A model generated the notes under the pieces. It did no database searches and was not told where the DNA came from. It saw only the letters and a program-made list of their open reading frames with translations. A stretch of DNA of 37,129 nt from UBA9732 sp963621975. GTDB lineage: Bacteria > Spirochaetota > Spirochaetia > Sphaerochaetales > Sphaerochaetaceae. The position numbers and the translations under genes are program-made. Positions 26,054-33,719 of the stretch are shown one piece after another. Numbering within the stretch: position 1 is the first letter of the stretch; each line of letters begins with the position of its first letter. Location of the stretch: contig CAVFGI010000019.1 of assembly GCA_963621975.1 (NCBI GenBank), positions 1 through 37,129 of the forward strand. The letters run 5' to 3'.

Positions 26054-27332
26054 CTTCTTTCACAGCAAGATAAACAGTATCAATCAGTGCTTCAATCTTC
26101 TCAAGGTTAACACTTGAGAAGGCAAGCCTGATATGATGCTCGTCTAATCTAATTACACCAGTTCCATACTTGTTCAAAAGAAGCTGTCTTAAGTTTTCAG
26201 AATCACAAGCACAGTAGAAACTCATAAAATAACCACTGTTAAAAGGAAGAGGTCTTAGGTCTTCTCTATCTTTGTATTTCTCCAAGGCTTTCTTTAGAGC
26301 CCTGTATCTTGTACCAATCTTTTCAATTCCAGCTTGCTTGTCCTTTTGATAATTTGGATCATTCATACCCTTAAGCAGAATATTTTGGCCTGAAGTTGTG
26401 CAGCTAGATAATGAGCCTCTAAGAGCACCCATAGTTTTTTGCATAAGAGCATCATACTGTTCTTCAGTGAAACCTTTACAGCCATAAGTAATAAAAGCAA
26501 CTCTAAAGCCCCACACCATCTCTTCTTTAGTAGCTGCATCACATTTGATAGCTAAAAGATTTTCACTGCAATCACAAAGCTGAGAGAAAAGACTTTCTTT
26601 ACAGACATCTTCTTCAAAAAATAGCCCAAAATAGGCGTCATCTGTAACAATTGTGAGCTTTTTACCGGAATCAGAGTATCGTTTTAGGATTGCAACTATA
26701 GCAGAAGCTTCTGCTTTTGTGGGAGTATAACCAGTAGGATTATTAGGAAAATTAAGAATTACAACAGCCTTATTATCACCTGTTGATGCAAGAGCGGCAT
26801 CAAGCCCCTCAAGGTTAAAAGCACCATTTTTAAAGATTGGAAAAAGAACCTTGTTCGCCTGTCTCTGCTCATCTAAAATCAAATCATAATTTTCCCAAAA
26901 CATGTTAGGAAGAATTACAAAATCAGAAGGATCCAAAAAAAGAGAACAAACAATACTTAATGCATTCGTAAGTCCAGATACAACAATTGGAAGAGAGATA
27001 GACTTACCTTCAAGACTTGGATTTTTCGTATACATTTGTTCTTTCCACGTCTTTCTAAGAGCTTGTATTCCACCCATTGGGGCATAAGGAAAAATCTCTC
27101 CAACAGACATAGATGGAGCAAACTGAGCCTTCATTGAAGGAATGTACATTGCACTACCGTTTTCTAAGGCAACGCCAATTGTAGCATTAAAATTTGTTGC
27201 TTTTTGTTTTGCCTCTGCAGATTGAACAATAATTCCTTTTGGAACATACATTCTCTTACCATAATCAGACAACATTGAGAAAACACTTGTCTCGCCTAGA
27301 ATTCCGTTGAGCTTTTCTGCTAACTGGTGCAT
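26046..27332 (-). CDS. Class I/II PLP-dependent aminotransferase
   Basis: 428 aa, fold type I. VILNFPNNPTGYTPTKAE carries the conserved Asn-Pro-x-Gly turn; TDDAYFGLFFEED holds the Asp and Tyr that bind PLP; the Schiff-base lysine is probably in CDAATKEEMVWGFRVAF; the C-terminal Arg is in RLAFSS. Substrate unknown; similarity to aromatic/aspartate aminotransferase-like proteins only. GGAGG before the ATG at 27332. Third in the run deoC - thymidine-kinase-like - this gene. The stop lies inside the last codons of leuS. Confidence 0.85.
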   Translation of the reverse strand: MHQLAEKLNGILGETSVFSMLSDYGKRMYVPKGIIVQSAEAKQKATNFNATIGVALENGSAMYIPSMKAQFAPSMSVGEIFPYAPMGGIQALRKTWKEQMYTKNPSLEGKSISLPIVVSGLTNALSIVCSLFLDPSDFVILPNMFWENYDLILDEQRQANKVLFPIFKNGAFNLEGLDAALASTGDNKAVVILNFPNNPTGYTPTKAEASAIVAILKRYSDSGKKLTIVTDDAYFGLFFEEDVCKESLFSQLCDCSENLLAIKCDAATKEEMVWGFRVAFITYGCKGFTEEQYDALMQKTMGALRGSLSSCTTSGQNILLKGMNDPNYQKDKQAGIEKIGTRYRALKKALEKYKDREDLRPLPFNSGYFMSFYCACDSENLRQLLLNKYGTGVIRLDEHHIRLAFSSVNLEKIEALIDTVYLAVKEAI

Positions 27333-27358
27333 TGCAATCCTCCAAAACCAAGAAACGA

Positions 27359-28501
27359 CTAAAACAAGAAACCCTGATCCAAAGATACTGGTCTACGGTT
27401 GTCAGCCAAAGTTTTTGTCATATACTCTCTATTTAGCTCAAGTTCATTAACAAAACGAACCAAAAGGTCCTCAGACACAAGATTTTGTTCATTGAACAAG
27501 TACATAAGTGCCTTCTCTGCAATATAACTAGGTTTGAGAGAGTTAAGATAAATCTCTTCGTTTGGGTTATTCTTATATCGAGAAGAGATGTTTTTGTAAA
27601 GCTCACTCTTCTTAATATTATTTTTTAAATTCTCAATTTCCGTTCTAAGTTTCTTGATATTCCCCTTATTTGCCTCTTCTGCCATAGGCTTAAGGTTAAA
27701 GAAGGTATATTCCTTACCGGGTAGAAAATGATGTTCATCACAGCGAGAAGCATAATTTGGATTATCTGAACCTGTTTTTGCACCATCTCCACCAACAACA
27801 ATTAGGGGATCAAAATACAAAGCAGGACATTCACAATTATCCACTGTGTAATATCGGTATGTATAAAAAGCGTCCTTAATGCAGTCATCGTGCTCGCAGT
27901 ACGCTGTAAGAGGGATGACATCTGTGGCGATATCCAGCATCAGGCGTGCCGATGAATTAAAGATATCGCGCCTAAAATTCAAGATAAGTGTGGGGAAAAT
28001 AAACATAATCCCCTTTTCCACGCTTGCATTTCTCACCACATACGCAAGACGCTCATCAAAGAAGGATGCCTCATCAATAATATAAGTACCAGCCGTTGGG
28101 TTATCTGCCAAGACTTTCTCAAAATCAAAGGAATCTCTAATGCGTGCAATGTTTTCGCCACATCTAATGTAGCCACTTCTAAAGGCCATAGCGTCCTGTG
28201 GATATTCCTGAAAACGTACACCGTCAAGCTGATTTCTTATAAAAAAGACATTACGTCTATCCACGTCTCCAGTACTTGTCAGCGCCTTAACCTTTGCACC
28301 CTTTTTCTGAGCCACAGAAGCATCTCTCCAAACACGTGCAGCAAACTCAGTCTTCCCAGACCCCATTGGGCCAATGAGGAGCACGCGCCTTCCTGGCCGA
28401 GTGAAATCAAAATGCGCAAAAGACTTATGAACTTCCAACGTAGGAAAACCCAAACTCTTCAAAAAATCTTCACTTGAACCTATAGAGTCAACTGGAACCA
28501 T
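27359..28501 (-). CDS. Thymidine-kinase-like protein with long C-terminal extension
   Basis: 380 aa, about twice a normal TK1-type kinase. After 35 extra N-terminal residues come Walker A LIGPMGSGKTEFAAR (about 41-55), TYIIDEASFFDERL (Walker B with the catalytic Glu), IMFIFPTLILNFRRD, then the zinc lasso: CEHDDC and a later RCDEHHFLPG, with DPLIVVGGDG between them, as in thymidine kinases. Residues from about 265 on form a coiled coil (LRTEIENLKNNIKKSELYK) and a helical tail absent from ordinary TK. The deoC neighbour supports a role in deoxynucleoside salvage: ATP-dependent phosphorylation of thymidine or deoxyuridine. The extension's role is unknown. AAGGA precedes the ATG. Confidence 0.78.
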   Translation of the reverse strand: MVPVDSIGSSEDFLKSLGFPTLEVHKSFAHFDFTRPGRRVLLIGPMGSGKTEFAARVWRDASVAQKKGAKVKALTSTGDVDRRNVFFIRNQLDGVRFQEYPQDAMAFRSGYIRCGENIARIRDSFDFEKVLADNPTAGTYIIDEASFFDERLAYVVRNASVEKGIMFIFPTLILNFRRDIFNSSARLMLDIATDVIPLTAYCEHDDCIKDAFYTYRYYTVDNCECPALYFDPLIVVGGDGAKTGSDNPNYASRCDEHHFLPGKEYTFFNLKPMAEEANKGNIKKLRTEIENLKNNIKKSELYKNISSRYKNNPNEEIYLNSLKPSYIAEKALMYLFNEQNLVSEDLLVRFVNELELNREYMTKTLADNRRPVSLDQGFLF

Positions 28502-28520
28502 GTTAAATCCTTATCTCTTC

Positions 28521-29171
28521 TTATTTTGCACCCTGAACAATTGCAATACCAGCACTGCATCCAAGCCTATTTGCACCTGCTTCAATCATATTCACAGCAT
28601 CTTCATATGTCCTGATTCCGCCAGCAGCCTTCACGCCCACCTTAGGCCCCACGGTCTTACGCATGAGAGCCACATCTTCCACCTTAGCTCCCCACTTTGA
28701 AAAGCCCGTAGATGTCTTCACAAAGTCAGCTCCAGCCTTCACGGAAAGCTCACAAGCACGCACCTTCTCTTCGTCAGTCAGCAAGCACGCCTCAATTATG
28801 ACCTTCAAAACCTTGTCCCCACAGGCCTTTTTCACTTCACGGATATCCTCTTCAACCAAGTCATCTTTATGGTCTTTCAATAGCCCGATATTAATAACCA
28901 TATCCACTTCAGTGGCACCATCTTCAACGGCACATTTCGCCTCAAAAGCCTTGGCCTTAGTACACATTGCACCTAAAGGAAACCCAACAACAGTACAAAC
29001 ATTCACGCCAGTTCCTTCAAGCTCTTGGGCACAAAACTTAGTCCAGCAAGTATTAACACAAACGCTGGCAAATTTCCACTCTTTTGCCTCATTGCAAAGT
29101 TTCTGAATCTTTTCCTCTGTTGCATCTGCAGCAAGGACAGTATGGTCAATATAAGAAGCTATGTTATTCAT
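28521..29171 (-). CDS. deoC: Deoxyribose-phosphate aldolase
   Basis: 216 aa, standard short form. YIDHTVLAADAT at the N-terminus, CVNTCW, VVGFPLGAM, EVDMVINIG, KVIIEACLL and the Schiff-base lysine in FVKTSTGFS; KAAGGIRTYEDA carries the second conserved lysine. It splits 2-deoxyribose-5-phosphate into glyceraldehyde-3-phosphate and acetaldehyde. AAGGAG upstream. First gene of a salvage operon with the thymidine-kinase-like gene 19 nt downstream. Confidence 0.96.
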   Translation of the reverse strand: MNNIASYIDHTVLAADATEEKIQKLCNEAKEWKFASVCVNTCWTKFCAQELEGTGVNVCTVVGFPLGAMCTKAKAFEAKCAVEDGATEVDMVINIGLLKDHKDDLVEEDIREVKKACGDKVLKVIIEACLLTDEEKVRACELSVKAGADFVKTSTGFSKWGAKVEDVALMRKTVGPKVGVKAAGGIRTYEDAVNMIEAGANRLGCSAGIAIVQGAK

Positions 29172-29231
29172 ACATTTTTCTCCTTCAGCTATTGCTCTTA
29201 GCTTAACTCAAAAAACCCTTCTAAACTAGAC

Positions 29232-29260
29232 TTGACTTGAGAATATTTGAACAATACTGT
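29232..29260 (+). promoter_or_regulatory. Promoter abutting the NUDIX gene
   Basis: TTGACT (29232-29237), 17-nt spacer, TACTGT (29255-29260), then 7 nt to the GTG at 29268. No ribosome site, so a leaderless mRNA is expected. Confidence 0.6.
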
Positions 29261-29267
29261 TACATAC

Positions 29268-29777
29268 GTGAGTAAAAAGAAAAATCGTTGGAAAAACTGG
29301 CGTCCCTCTAGTGTCTGTACCGTTTGCTATATCCTTGACGGAAATGGCAAGGTTTTACTCATAGAAAGAAAAAAGAAAGGTTTTGGAAACGGCAAAGTCT
29401 GTGCCCCTGGAGGACATAGAGAAAAAGGAGAAACAACAGAACAGTGTTGCATAAGAGAAACAATGGAAGAAGTTGGAATAAAGGTTTTTAATCCCGTCCA
29501 TGTTGGCACACTAAATTTTATGATTCCAAACAACAACATGGAAGGGCATGTCTTTGTTGCAACAGAATATGAAGGATCACCTATTGAATCTTCTGAAGCT
29601 CGTCCTTTTTGGTCCAATATCTCTGCCTTGCCTTTTGATAGAATGTTCAACGATGACACTATATGGCTTCAACACGCCCTAAACTATGAACCTTTCACTC
29701 TGTTTGCAATATGCAACAAAGAAGGAGACACCCTCTCCTACGAAATAGAATTTGACACCCCAGAACCTGAGTTATGA
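29268..29777 (+). CDS. NUDIX hydrolase, MutT/NUDT1-like
   Basis: 169 aa from the GTG at 29268 (MSKKKNRWKNW); the in-frame TTG at 29247 lies between the -35 and -10 boxes and cannot be in the transcript. Complete Nudix box G-x5-E-x7-REUxEExGU from GGHREKGE to REtMEEVGI (about residues 48-70). The surrounding sequence (GFGNGKVCAPGGH, and a C-terminal RPFWSNISALPFDRMFNDD) resembles 8-oxo-dGTP/2-hydroxy-dATP diphosphatases of the NUDT1 group, so it may sanitise oxidised nucleotides. Its TGA overlaps the ATG of the next gene (ATGA). Confidence 0.88.
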   Translation: MSKKKNRWKNWRPSSVCTVCYILDGNGKVLLIERKKKGFGNGKVCAPGGHREKGETTEQCCIRETMEEVGIKVFNPVHVGTLNFMIPNNNMEGHVFVATEYEGSPIESSEARPFWSNISALPFDRMFNDDTIWLQHALNYEPFTLFAICNKEGDTLSYEIEFDTPEPEL

Positions 29778-30679
29778 GTAAAATTATTCTAGGAACATGG
29801 CAAACTGTACCATCAGACGGCTTTTGGAAGGACCAAGATCCAGCACTCAGTGAAAAACTTTTAAGCTTTGCAGTCCATCAAGGTTTTAATTGTTTTGACA
29901 CCGCACAGGGTTATGGAAAAGGGCGTGCAGAACAACTACTTGGAAAGGTTTTATCTCATTTTCCCAATAAATCTTTTGAAATAGATTCCAAGATTATGCC
30001 ATCATCAAAAGATCCCTTGGAACTAGTTTCCCACAGCCTTTCACGGCTTCGTATTAAAAACCTAAATAGACTGTATTTACATTGGCCAAGAACAGGTTTT
30101 GAGATTGAAGATTTTGTTAAAAAGATGGTTTTTTTAAAAAGCTCTGGGTTGGTTAAGAAGGTTGGCATTTGTAATACCCCTTTGGAATATTTACAGAGTT
30201 TAAATGTTGATATAGATTGTTTGCAAATTCCTGTATCCTTACTTTGGACAAGAGATTTAAAAGAAACTCTTGATTATTGCAAATCTCGTAACGTTGAGGT
30301 ACTTGCCTATAGCCCTCTTGGCATGGGATTACTATCTGGAAAATACACAGCAAAAGAAGATTTGAAAGACGCTAGGAGTTCTCTTTTTTGTTTTAAAGAA
30401 CCTTGCTATAAGCCTTTTTTAAATCTACTTGAAACATTAAAAGAAATAGCTAATTTGAAAGGTGTTTCTCCTGCTACTGTTGCATTATCCTGGGTTGCCT
30501 CCTCAGGTGTTGACTATATAATTTTAGGTGTTCGCACAGAAAAACAACTTTTGGACAACGTTTTAGCATTAAATCTCCATTTGGAAATAGAAGAAATTGA
30601 AGCTTTAAACAAAGTTGCTTCTAAGCTAGACCAAGAAAGTCGTAAAGTGTGTAAAAACATCTTTTCTTACAACTGGTGA
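29774..30679 (+). CDS. Aldo/keto reductase
   Basis: 301 aa, (beta/alpha)8 barrel. Catalytic tetrad candidates: Asp and Tyr in FDTAQGYGKGRAE, Lys in DSKIMPSS and His in LYLHWP. SPLGMGLLSGKY and the cofactor-binding SWVASSGVDYIILGVRTEKQL near the C-terminus fit the NADP-binding part of the family. Substrate not predictable. Translationally coupled to the NUDIX gene. Confidence 0.92.
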   Translation: MSKIILGTWQTVPSDGFWKDQDPALSEKLLSFAVHQGFNCFDTAQGYGKGRAEQLLGKVLSHFPNKSFEIDSKIMPSSKDPLELVSHSLSRLRIKNLNRLYLHWPRTGFEIEDFVKKMVFLKSSGLVKKVGICNTPLEYLQSLNVDIDCLQIPVSLLWTRDLKETLDYCKSRNVEVLAYSPLGMGLLSGKYTAKEDLKDARSSLFCFKEPCYKPFLNLLETLKEIANLKGVSPATVALSWVASSGVDYIILGVRTEKQLLDNVLALNLHLEIEEIEALNKVASKLDQESRKVCKNIFSYNW

Positions 30680-30689
30680 GGGGAATGGA

Positions 30690-31280
30690 ATGAAAATTCT
30701 AAAAGAAGAACGACAAGTTGAAATTATAGTAAAGAAATCTAGGTTTATTGCAATTGCAAAGCCCTGCTCCTCCCCCTCTAATGTTAAACGTATAGTTGAT
30801 GAGACCCGCTCTCAGTTTGAAGGTGCTACGCATGTTGTCCATGCAGCTGTTATGGGAAATCAGTTTTCCTATTCAGATGACCACGAACCAAAGAACACAG
30901 CAGGAAGACCTGCTTTGGAAGTTTTAAAAGGCTCAGGCATCACCAATATTATTGTCTTAATTGTTCGTTACTTTGGAGGAACACTTCTTGGAACCGGTGG
31001 CCTTGTTAAGGCCTATGGAGACAGTACCAAAGCCGTCCTTGATGGAATAAAAACAGAAGAACTTGTAGAAAAAAGCACTTTTACAATGAATATAGGCTAT
31101 GATTGCTATGAAAACACCAAACGAATACTGTCCTCCGTTGAAGCACAAACAACAAAGGAAGATTTTGGTACTTCCGTCTTTATCCAAGGAACTGTTCCAA
31201 GTTCAAATTCGGAAAAGTTAGTTCTTGCTATGGCTAATTTAACAAATGGGAAATGTCTGGTATCTATTGACAAAGATTGA
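30690..31280 (+). CDS. YigZ/IMPACT-family protein (UPF0029)
   Basis: 196 aa, normal length. The family signature RYFGGTLLGTGGLVKAYGD is present, with FEGATHVVHAAVMG and DDHEPKNTAGRPALEVL before it. Eukaryotic IMPACT regulates a translation kinase; bacterial members are poorly characterised. AGGGGAA precedes the ATG; it is 10 nt after the aldo/keto reductase. The -35 of the tRNA cluster is embedded in its last codons. Confidence 0.93.
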   Translation: MKILKEERQVEIIVKKSRFIAIAKPCSSPSNVKRIVDETRSQFEGATHVVHAAVMGNQFSYSDDHEPKNTAGRPALEVLKGSGITNIIVLIVRYFGGTLLGTGGLVKAYGDSTKAVLDGIKTEELVEKSTFTMNIGYDCYENTKRILSSVEAQTTKEDFGTSVFIQGTVPSSNSEKLVLAMANLTNGKCLVSIDKD

Positions 31281-31295
31281 ATCAACTATTATCGT
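31267..31295 (+). promoter_or_regulatory. Promoter of the tRNA cluster
   Basis: TTGACA (31267-31272) inside the last codons of the YigZ gene, 17-nt spacer, TATCGT (31290-31295); start expected near 31302, 5 nt before the first tRNA. Confidence 0.5.
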
Positions 31296-31306
31296 TTTAT
31301 CGCTAT

Positions 31307-31391
31307 GGATGGATGTCCGAGAGGTCGAAGGAGGCGGTCTTGAAAACCGTTGAGGTGCAAGCCTCCGGGGGTTCGAATCCCTCTCCATCCG
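31307..31391 (+). tRNA. tRNA-Ser (anticodon TGA)
   Basis: Acceptor GGATGGA pairs with TCCATCC. Anticodon loop CTTGAAA gives TGA, which reads UCA and other UCN codons. Long variable arm typical of serine tRNAs; T loop TTCGAAT. Discriminator G. CCA is not encoded. Confidence 0.95.
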
Positions 31392-31397
31392 TACCTA

Positions 31398-31484
31398 GGA
31401 GCGATGGCCGAGCGGTCGAAGGCGCTTCCCTGCTAAGGAAGTATACTGGTAACGGTATCCGGGGTTCAAATCCCCGTCACTCCG
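31398..31484 (+). tRNA. tRNA-Ser (anticodon GCT)
   Basis: Anticodon GCT (loop CTGCTAA) reads AGC/AGU. Long variable arm; T loop TTCAAAT with a full 5-bp T stem. The acceptor GGAGCGA / TCACTCC has one C-A mismatch at pair 5-68. CCA is not encoded. Confidence 0.93.
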
Positions 31485-31490
31485 ATAAAC

Positions 31491-31564
31491 GAGATCGTAG
31501 CTCAGCTGGATAGAGCATCAGATTGCGGATCTGAGGGTCAGAAGTTCGAATCTTCCCGGTCTCA
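31491..31564 (+). tRNA. tRNA-Arg (anticodon GCG)
   Basis: Acceptor GAGATCG / CGGTCTC, D stem GCTC/GAGC, anticodon stem TCAGA/TCTGA with loop TTGCGGA: anticodon GCG, reading CGC and CGU. A20 and discriminator A fit arginine identity. Most bacteria use ACG (inosine-modified) for this box. The T stem has one A-C mismatch at its outer end. CCA is not encoded. Confidence 0.88.
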
Positions 31565-31574
31565 GATGTGAAAA

Positions 31575-31621
31575 AAGCTGTAACACTGTCATTCAGACAC
31601 CTTGTTACAGCTTATTTTTTT
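31575..31621. terminator. Bidirectional terminator after the tRNA cluster
   Basis: Perfect 11-bp stem (31575-31585 with 31603-31613) followed by ATTTTTTT on plus; on minus the stem is followed by TTTT. It ends the tRNA transcript and probably also the convergent outer-membrane gene. Confidence 0.85.
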
Positions 31622-31644
31622 CTTCTGCGCCTTTTGCAAAAGCC

Positions 31645-32286
31645 TTAGAATCTGTAGACGTAACCAACTCTTGTTGTATAAATAACCAAAGACAAAGCAG
31701 CTTGAGGATATCCTTCCATTGCCACTGTAAAGAAATTTGCTCCAACTGTTGTACCACTTTCTTCTGTTGTCTGTTGAGATATTAACACACCAGCAAGAGG
31801 AAGCTCTGTTGCAACATAAATACCATTGTGTTTAGAAAAATTAAACTGCAGTTTCATTGTCACATCTGCGGATACAATACCAAACTTTACACCCAACAAA
31901 TCTTTTAAAAATTCTGTGTACATACCAGAAAGAGACAAGCCTAAATTTAAATCTACAGAAGCTGATGGAATAACATCATAAGAAGCTGAAACATTTGCAG
32001 CATAACCAAGCGTGAAAGACTCTCCTAACAGCTTTAAAAGATTTGGCTTCTCTGCAGTTCCTGCTGGATCATAGTTTTTCATTTCCTTCACATACCCAAT
32101 AATGCCAACATTTGGAAATGCAGAATACAATGTTCCACCAAACTCCCACTGCCCAAGATTATAAGATGCACCCACATGAGAAACCATGTAAGATGTTCCA
32201 CCATATACATTTAATTTTGATTCTACACCTGCAAAAGCTGTAAAACAAAGAACCAAAACAAGTAGTGTAACTAATAATTTCTTCAT
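31645..32286 (-). CDS. Small exported beta-barrel-like outer-membrane protein
   Basis: 213 aa from the ATG at 32286 (MKKLLVTLLVLVLCFTAFAG signal peptide; AAGGAG upstream); the longer in-frame start at 32328 would precede the -10 box. The mature part shows alternating hydrophobic/aromatic strands (VSASYDVIPSASVDLNLGLSLSG, VSADVTMKLQFNF) and ends VGYVYRF with a terminal Phe, as expected for barrels inserted by BAM. Its first mature residues resemble those of the partial gene at 1-114. Role unknown (porin- or adhesin-like possible). Confidence 0.6.
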   Translation of the reverse strand: MKKLLVTLLVLVLCFTAFAGVESKLNVYGGTSYMVSHVGASYNLGQWEFGGTLYSAFPNVGIIGYVKEMKNYDPAGTAEKPNLLKLLGESFTLGYAANVSASYDVIPSASVDLNLGLSLSGMYTEFLKDLLGVKFGIVSADVTMKLQFNFSKHNGIYVATELPLAGVLISQQTTEESGTTVGANFFTVAMEGYPQAALSLVIYTTRVGYVYRF

Positions 32287-32293
32287 AAGAACT

Positions 32294-32344
32294 CCTTTTT
32301 TCCCTTTGATTATACAACTATACAACAAAAAAAGGGAAAAAAGG
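32294..32344 (-). promoter_or_regulatory. Inverted repeat overlapping the ribosome site of the outer-membrane gene
   Basis: Perfect 14-bp arms (32294-32307 and 32331-32344). The downstream arm contains most of the AAGGAG of the gene at 32286. A TATAAT box (32314-32309, minus strand) lies in the loop. A transcript reading in from the rhomboid gene would fold and hide the ribosome site; one starting at the loop promoter would lack the first arm. Confidence 0.5.
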
Positions 32345-32355
32345 TTTCAGAAGGT

Positions 32356-33009
32356 TCATAGATTATATTTCCAGATTTTTATTGGGTTCATCTTGAATCT
32401 AACAATACAATAGAGCCATGCAATAGCAATACTAGAAAGATGAATTAAATGAGCCACACCGCCATTAAGACCAACAATTTGATCAAACAACTCAATTGCT
32501 ATATAAACCATTACAGCATAAGGCATCTTAAGAGGAATGAAGAAAAACAGTAAAACTCTTGCATTAGGAAAGAAAACAGCAGTCAATAGCAGCATTGCAT
32601 ATATGGAGCCAGATGCACCTACAACAATTACTGCATAAGTTCCCATAATTAAATAAAAGATATAACTAATGACGCCACCTAAAACTCCACAAACAAAGTA
32701 GAATAACAAAAATTCTCTAGTTCCTAGTTCTTTTTCAAGTAGAGTACCAAACATGTAAAGTCCAAACATATTAAAGAAAAGGTGTGAAAAACTGCTGTGA
32801 ACAAACATGTACGTAAAGAACTGCCAAACCCATCCCATGTTAACACAGCCGGGAATTAAACCCAGCCAATAAATAAGAGGCAACCCTTGGATGCGAATAT
32901 TTGTATAGTTTACAAGCATATAAACAACAATGTTTATAAGAATCAAATATGTTACTGCATTTGAATATGTATATTTGAACTTTTTGTTCAGAAAAGTGTT
33001 TTTTGACAT
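32356..33009 (-). CDS. Rhomboid-family intramembrane serine protease
   Basis: 217 aa, six membrane helices. Motifs: HSSFSHLFFNMFGLYMFG (His/Asn on helix 2), catalytic Ser in VVGASGSIYAMLL (GxSG, helix 4), and catalytic His in GVAHLIHLSSIAIAWL (helix 6). A complete catalytic dyad, so probably active against membrane-spanning substrates. The start at 33009 lies 6 nt after the -10 box of a strong promoter and lacks a convincing ribosome site, so the mRNA is likely leaderless. Confidence 0.92.
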   Translation of the reverse strand: MSKNTFLNKKFKYTYSNAVTYLILINIVVYMLVNYTNIRIQGLPLIYWLGLIPGCVNMGWVWQFFTYMFVHSSFSHLFFNMFGLYMFGTLLEKELGTREFLLFYFVCGVLGGVISYIFYLIMGTYAVIVVGASGSIYAMLLLTAVFFPNARVLLFFFIPLKMPYAVMVYIAIELFDQIVGLNGGVAHLIHLSSIAIAWLYCIVRFKMNPIKIWKYNL

Positions 33010-33015
33010 GCCTTA

Positions 33016-33044
33016 AAAATAGTACGCTAGCACTTTAACGTCAA
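33016..33044 (-). promoter_or_regulatory. Promoter abutting the rhomboid gene
   Basis: TTGACG (33044-33039), exact 17-nt spacer, TATTTT (33021-33016), then 6 nt to the ATG at 33009. It fills the 41-nt gap after the rlmE stop. Confidence 0.65.
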
Positions 33045-33050
33045 CCACAA

Positions 33051-33650
33051 CTACTTTTTATCTAGTCCAATAAGGTATATTTCAAAACTATCTGTTCTGC
33101 AGGCTTTGGGTTTGAGAGTTTTAGCCTTGACAAACATACTACGCATGGTTTGTAGAATCTGTTGCTGTCCTCCCCCTTGGAAGATTTTTATAACTAGATT
33201 TCCATGTGTTTTTAATTGCTCTTGAGCCAAAAGGACAACCTGTTCCGCAAGCCATTCACTTCTAGTAGTATCTACAGTGCGGTTGCCCGTTGTCATGGGA
33301 GCTGCATCACTAATGATGGCGTCAAATGGCCCATGGCTTGTAAGTTTTGTCCTAATTTCCTTTGAAAAGGCATCTCCAACATAGGCAGTAACGGTAGGAG
33401 GCACAGGATTAAGGTTAAGAGGATTTAGGTCAACGCTAATTATTGTTCCCTTTCCTTTGAGAAGCATCCTATGTGTATAAAGAGTCCAACTTCCTGGAGC
33501 CGCCCCCACATCCAAAACACAGTCTCCCGGTTTAATGATGTTGTTGGCTTTCTGTATTTCCTCAAGTTTATAAACGCTTCTTGCTGGGTACCCTTCTCTA
33601 TGAGCTCTGAGAGTATAAGAATCAGCTGTGTCTCTTCTACTGTTTGCCAT
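33051..33650 (-). CDS. rlmE: 23S rRNA 2'-O-methyltransferase (RrmJ/FtsJ family)
   Basis: 199 aa from the ATG at 33650 (MANSRRDTADSYTLRAHREGYPARSVYKL). SAM-binding VLDVGAAPGSWTLY, then IISDAAPMTTGNRTVD and the catalytic KIFQGGG; the N-terminal RSVYKL lysine completes the K-D-K-E set. It methylates the ribose of the A-loop uridine (U2552 in E. coli numbering). An upstream in-frame ATG at 33686 overlaps the -35 box region and is rejected. The ATG is 6 nt from an extended -10 box and has no ribosome site. Confidence 0.93.
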   Translation of the reverse strand: MANSRRDTADSYTLRAHREGYPARSVYKLEEIQKANNIIKPGDCVLDVGAAPGSWTLYTHRMLLKGKGTIISVDLNPLNLNPVPPTVTAYVGDAFSKEIRTKLTSHGPFDAIISDAAPMTTGNRTVDTTRSEWLAEQVVLLAQEQLKTHGNLVIKIFQGGGQQQILQTMRSMFVKAKTLKPKACRTDSFEIYLIGLDKK

Positions 33651-33656
33651 AACATC

Positions 33657-33686
33657 GTTATACCACTTATTAGAGAGACAAAACAA
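33657..33686 (-). promoter_or_regulatory. Promoter abutting rlmE
   Basis: TTGTTT (33686-33681), 18-nt spacer ending in TGG, TATAAC (33662-33657), then 6 nt to the ATG at 33650. Confidence 0.6.
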
Positions 33687-33719
33687 GGAGAAGACACATT
33701 TGTAATAAACACAACAGGA

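Noticed and set aside
31277..31513. Open frame of 78 codons across the tRNA cluster
   Set aside because: It runs through two complete tRNA-Ser genes; cloverleaf structure explains the sequence.
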